DNA of 6,724 nt, from contig DASSYR010000095.1 in NCBI GenBank assembly GCA_035703165.1, forward strand, positions 1-6,724. Direction: 5' to 3'. The notes beneath the pieces were generated by a model. That model saw only the letters and a list, made by a program, of their open reading frames with translations. It made no database searches and was not told the origin of the DNA. The DNA is from AWTP1-9 sp035703165. Its GTDB lineage: Bacteria; Bacteroidota; Bacteroidia; Chitinophagales; Chitinophagaceae. A program made the position numbers and the translations under genes. Positions 5,770-6,724 of the stretch are shown piece after piece (position 1 is the first letter of the stretch; each line of letters starts with the position of its first letter).

Positions 5770-5791
5770 AATGTCTAAATAAAAAGACATT
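5770..5791 (+). other. hairpin abutting the folB start codon
   Basis: AATGTCT (5770-5776) and AGACATT (5785-5791) form a perfect 7-bp stem with an 8-base A-rich loop. The last paired base is the first T of the TTG start codon of folB. Only two more bases of TTG follow, so it is a weak terminator at best. It could instead modulate folB translation within the trxB-folB message. A tiny frame, ATG-TCT-AAA-TAA, begins inside it at 5771. Confidence 0.4.
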
Positions 5792-6147
5792 TGTTAAAAA
5801 TAAGCTTACATAACCTTGTGTTTTTTGCTTATCATGGTGTGCATGAGGAAGAAAAAATTTTGGGAGGCGAGTATAAAGTAGAAGTGGATCTTTTTTTAAA
5901 AGATAATGAGAATCTGATTAGCTACTTGAATGAGACTGTTGATTATACAACTGTTTATACACTGGTAAAGCAAAGAATGGAACAGGCAACACCTTTACTG
6001 GAAACAGTTGCCATGGATTTGGCTGATACACTCAAAAAGAGCTTTCCTATAATTGCTGAAATTAATATCGGGATAAAAAAAAATAATCCGCCAATAACTT
6101 CTTTTACAGGAAATGTGGAAGTAACTTACAGGAAACAGTACCTATAA
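5791..6147 (+). CDS. folB: dihydroneopterin aldolase (TTG start)
   Basis: This enzyme converts 7,8-dihydroneopterin to 6-hydroxymethyl-7,8-dihydropterin and glycolaldehyde in tetrahydrofolate synthesis. The 118 residues span the whole FolB fold. Visible motifs are FFAYHGVHEEEK (11-22) with catalytic Glu21, VDYTTVY with Tyr52, LLETVA with the pterin-anchoring Glu71, and KKNNPPI with catalytic Lys97. These correspond by recalled alignment to Glu22, Tyr54, Glu74 and Lys100 of the S. aureus enzyme. An in-frame TAA at 5776 and the family N-terminus leave TTG at 5791 as the only plausible start. No Shine-Dalgarno is present and a hairpin touches the start codon. It lies 49 bases after trxB and 10 bases before the next gene, so co-transcription is likely. 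The weak start codon suggests modest expression. Confidence 0.93.
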   Translation: MLKISLHNLVFFAYHGVHEEEKILGGEYKVEVDLFLKDNENLISYLNETVDYTTVYTLVKQRMEQATPLLETVAMDLADTLKKSFPIIAEINIGIKKNNPPITSFTGNVEVTYRKQYL

Positions 6148-6157
6148 AAAAGACGAT

Positions 6158-6724
6158 ATGAAAAAAAATGCTTTGGTTTGGTTGCTTTTGAGCATATGTT
6201 TTTCATTAAATGCTCAAACTATTACTGAACTTCTTAATAAAGCAGACCAATATGAAAAACAGATAAAAGAGGAGGATGCTTATAATGCCTATAAAGAAGT
6301 TTTAAAGGCAGATTCCCGACATTTATTATCACTAATAAAATGTAGTGAACTGGCTAGCCGTATTGGAAAGAGACAATTAGACAAAGCTACTTCGATTGAT
6401 TTTTATAACGCTGCTAAGGTATATGCACAAAGAGCCCTGACTGTTGATTCCACGAGTGATGAAGCTAATTGTGTTATGGCAATTGCCATGGGAAGGATGG
6501 CTTTGGTTTCAAGCGGAAAAGAAAAAGTAATTAATGTAAGGGAAATTAAACGTTTTGCTGACGCAGCTTTAAAATATAACCCCAATAGCTATAAAGCCTG
6601 GCATATACTGGGTAAATGGAATTTTGAAGTAAATAATTTAAATATAATTGAGAGGGCAGCTATTAAATTACTGTACGGTGGTGTTCCGCCGGCTTCTATT
6701 GAAAATGCTATTAAATTTTATGAA
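6158..6724 (+). CDS. exported TPR/RMDN-like protein, 3'-truncated
   Basis: The frame from ATG 6158 stays open to the window end, giving 189 residues without a stop. The N-terminus is a Sec signal peptide: MKKN, then a hydrophobic stretch to about residue 18, with probable cleavage at LNA-QT after residue 19. Cys14 is preceded by LSI and does not make a good lipobox. The rest is helical and TPR-like: a helix pair around ELLNKADQYEKQIKEED and AYNAYKEVLKADSRH (24-55), then AAKVYAQRALTVDSTSDEAN, then ADAALKYNPNSYKAWHILGK. The segment from HILGKWNFEV through AAIKLLYGGVPPASIENAIKFYE resembles the conserved region of the eukaryotic RMDN (regulator of microtubule dynamics) family and its bacterial relatives; this is from memory, not a search. 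The role is unknown; a periplasmic scaffold or protein-binding part is plausible. It starts 10 bases after folB, so it is probably in the same operon. Confidence 0.8.
   Translation, partial: MKKNALVWLLLSICFSLNAQTITELLNKADQYEKQIKEEDAYNAYKEVLKADSRHLLSLIKCSELASRIGKRQLDKATSIDFYNAAKVYAQRALTVDSTSDEANCVMAIAMGRMALVSSGKEKVINVREIKRFADAALKYNPNSYKAWHILGKWNFEVNNLNIIERAAIKLLYGGVPPASIENAIKFYE

Noticed and set aside
5771..5782. ATG-TCT-AAA-TAA as a leader peptide gene
   Set aside because: Three codons in AT-rich DNA arise easily by chance and it lacks regulatory codon content. It is noted only as part of the hairpin finding.
6191..6199. Lipoprotein lipobox ending at Cys14 of the TPR/RMDN-like protein
   Set aside because: The preceding residues LSI do not fit the usual small residue before Cys, and a better signal peptidase I site (LNA-Q) follows at 19/20.

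Overview
This window looks like an ordinary chromosomal housekeeping segment of a Bacteroidota bacterium, most likely Chitinophagaceae or a close relative (the family level is inference). Four things support this: a short 285-residue primary sigma factor without a long region 1.1; promoters fitting the Bacteroidota -7 consensus TAnnTTTG; almost no Shine-Dalgarno sequences ahead of the genes; and a secreted protein ending in what looks like a type IX secretion (T9SS) sorting domain. The DNA is AT-rich. I see no rRNA, tRNA, insertion sequence, phage gene or CRISPR array.

Layout. Bases 1-1815 (+) hold the 3' part of a Prc/Tsp-type tail-specific protease whose 5' end lies outside the window. A strong intrinsic terminator follows at 1905-1928. 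Next is a 121-residue exported protein (1962-2327, +) that is little more than a signal peptide plus a degenerate T9SS C-terminal domain. It meets the threonine aldolase gene (2324-3343, -) tail to tail, with overlapping stop codons. A 304-base divergent region (3344-3647) separates the aldolase from the primary sigma factor gene rpoD (3648-4505, +). This region is rich in palindromes and TTTGC half-sites and holds a perfect DnaA box. rpoD ends at a strong terminator (4534-4562).

A second long intergenic region (4506-4793) carries inverted repeats, another perfect DnaA box in the same 11-base context, and a perfect -7 element just ahead of trxB. trxB (4794-5741), folB (5791-6147, TTG start) and a truncated exported TPR/RMDN-like protein (6158 to the window end) lie close together on + and probably form one transcription unit. 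There is a hairpin between trxB and folB.

Functionally the genes are envelope proteolysis (Prc), amino-acid catabolism (threonine aldolase), transcription initiation (RpoD), thiol redox balance (TrxB) and folate synthesis (FolB), plus two exported proteins of unknown role. No obvious undescribed multi-gene system is present. The most interesting signals are the paired AGTTATCCACA sites flanking rpoD, the cluster of operator-like repeats upstream of rpoD, the minimal sorting-domain protein, and the bacterial relative of the eukaryotic RMDN family.
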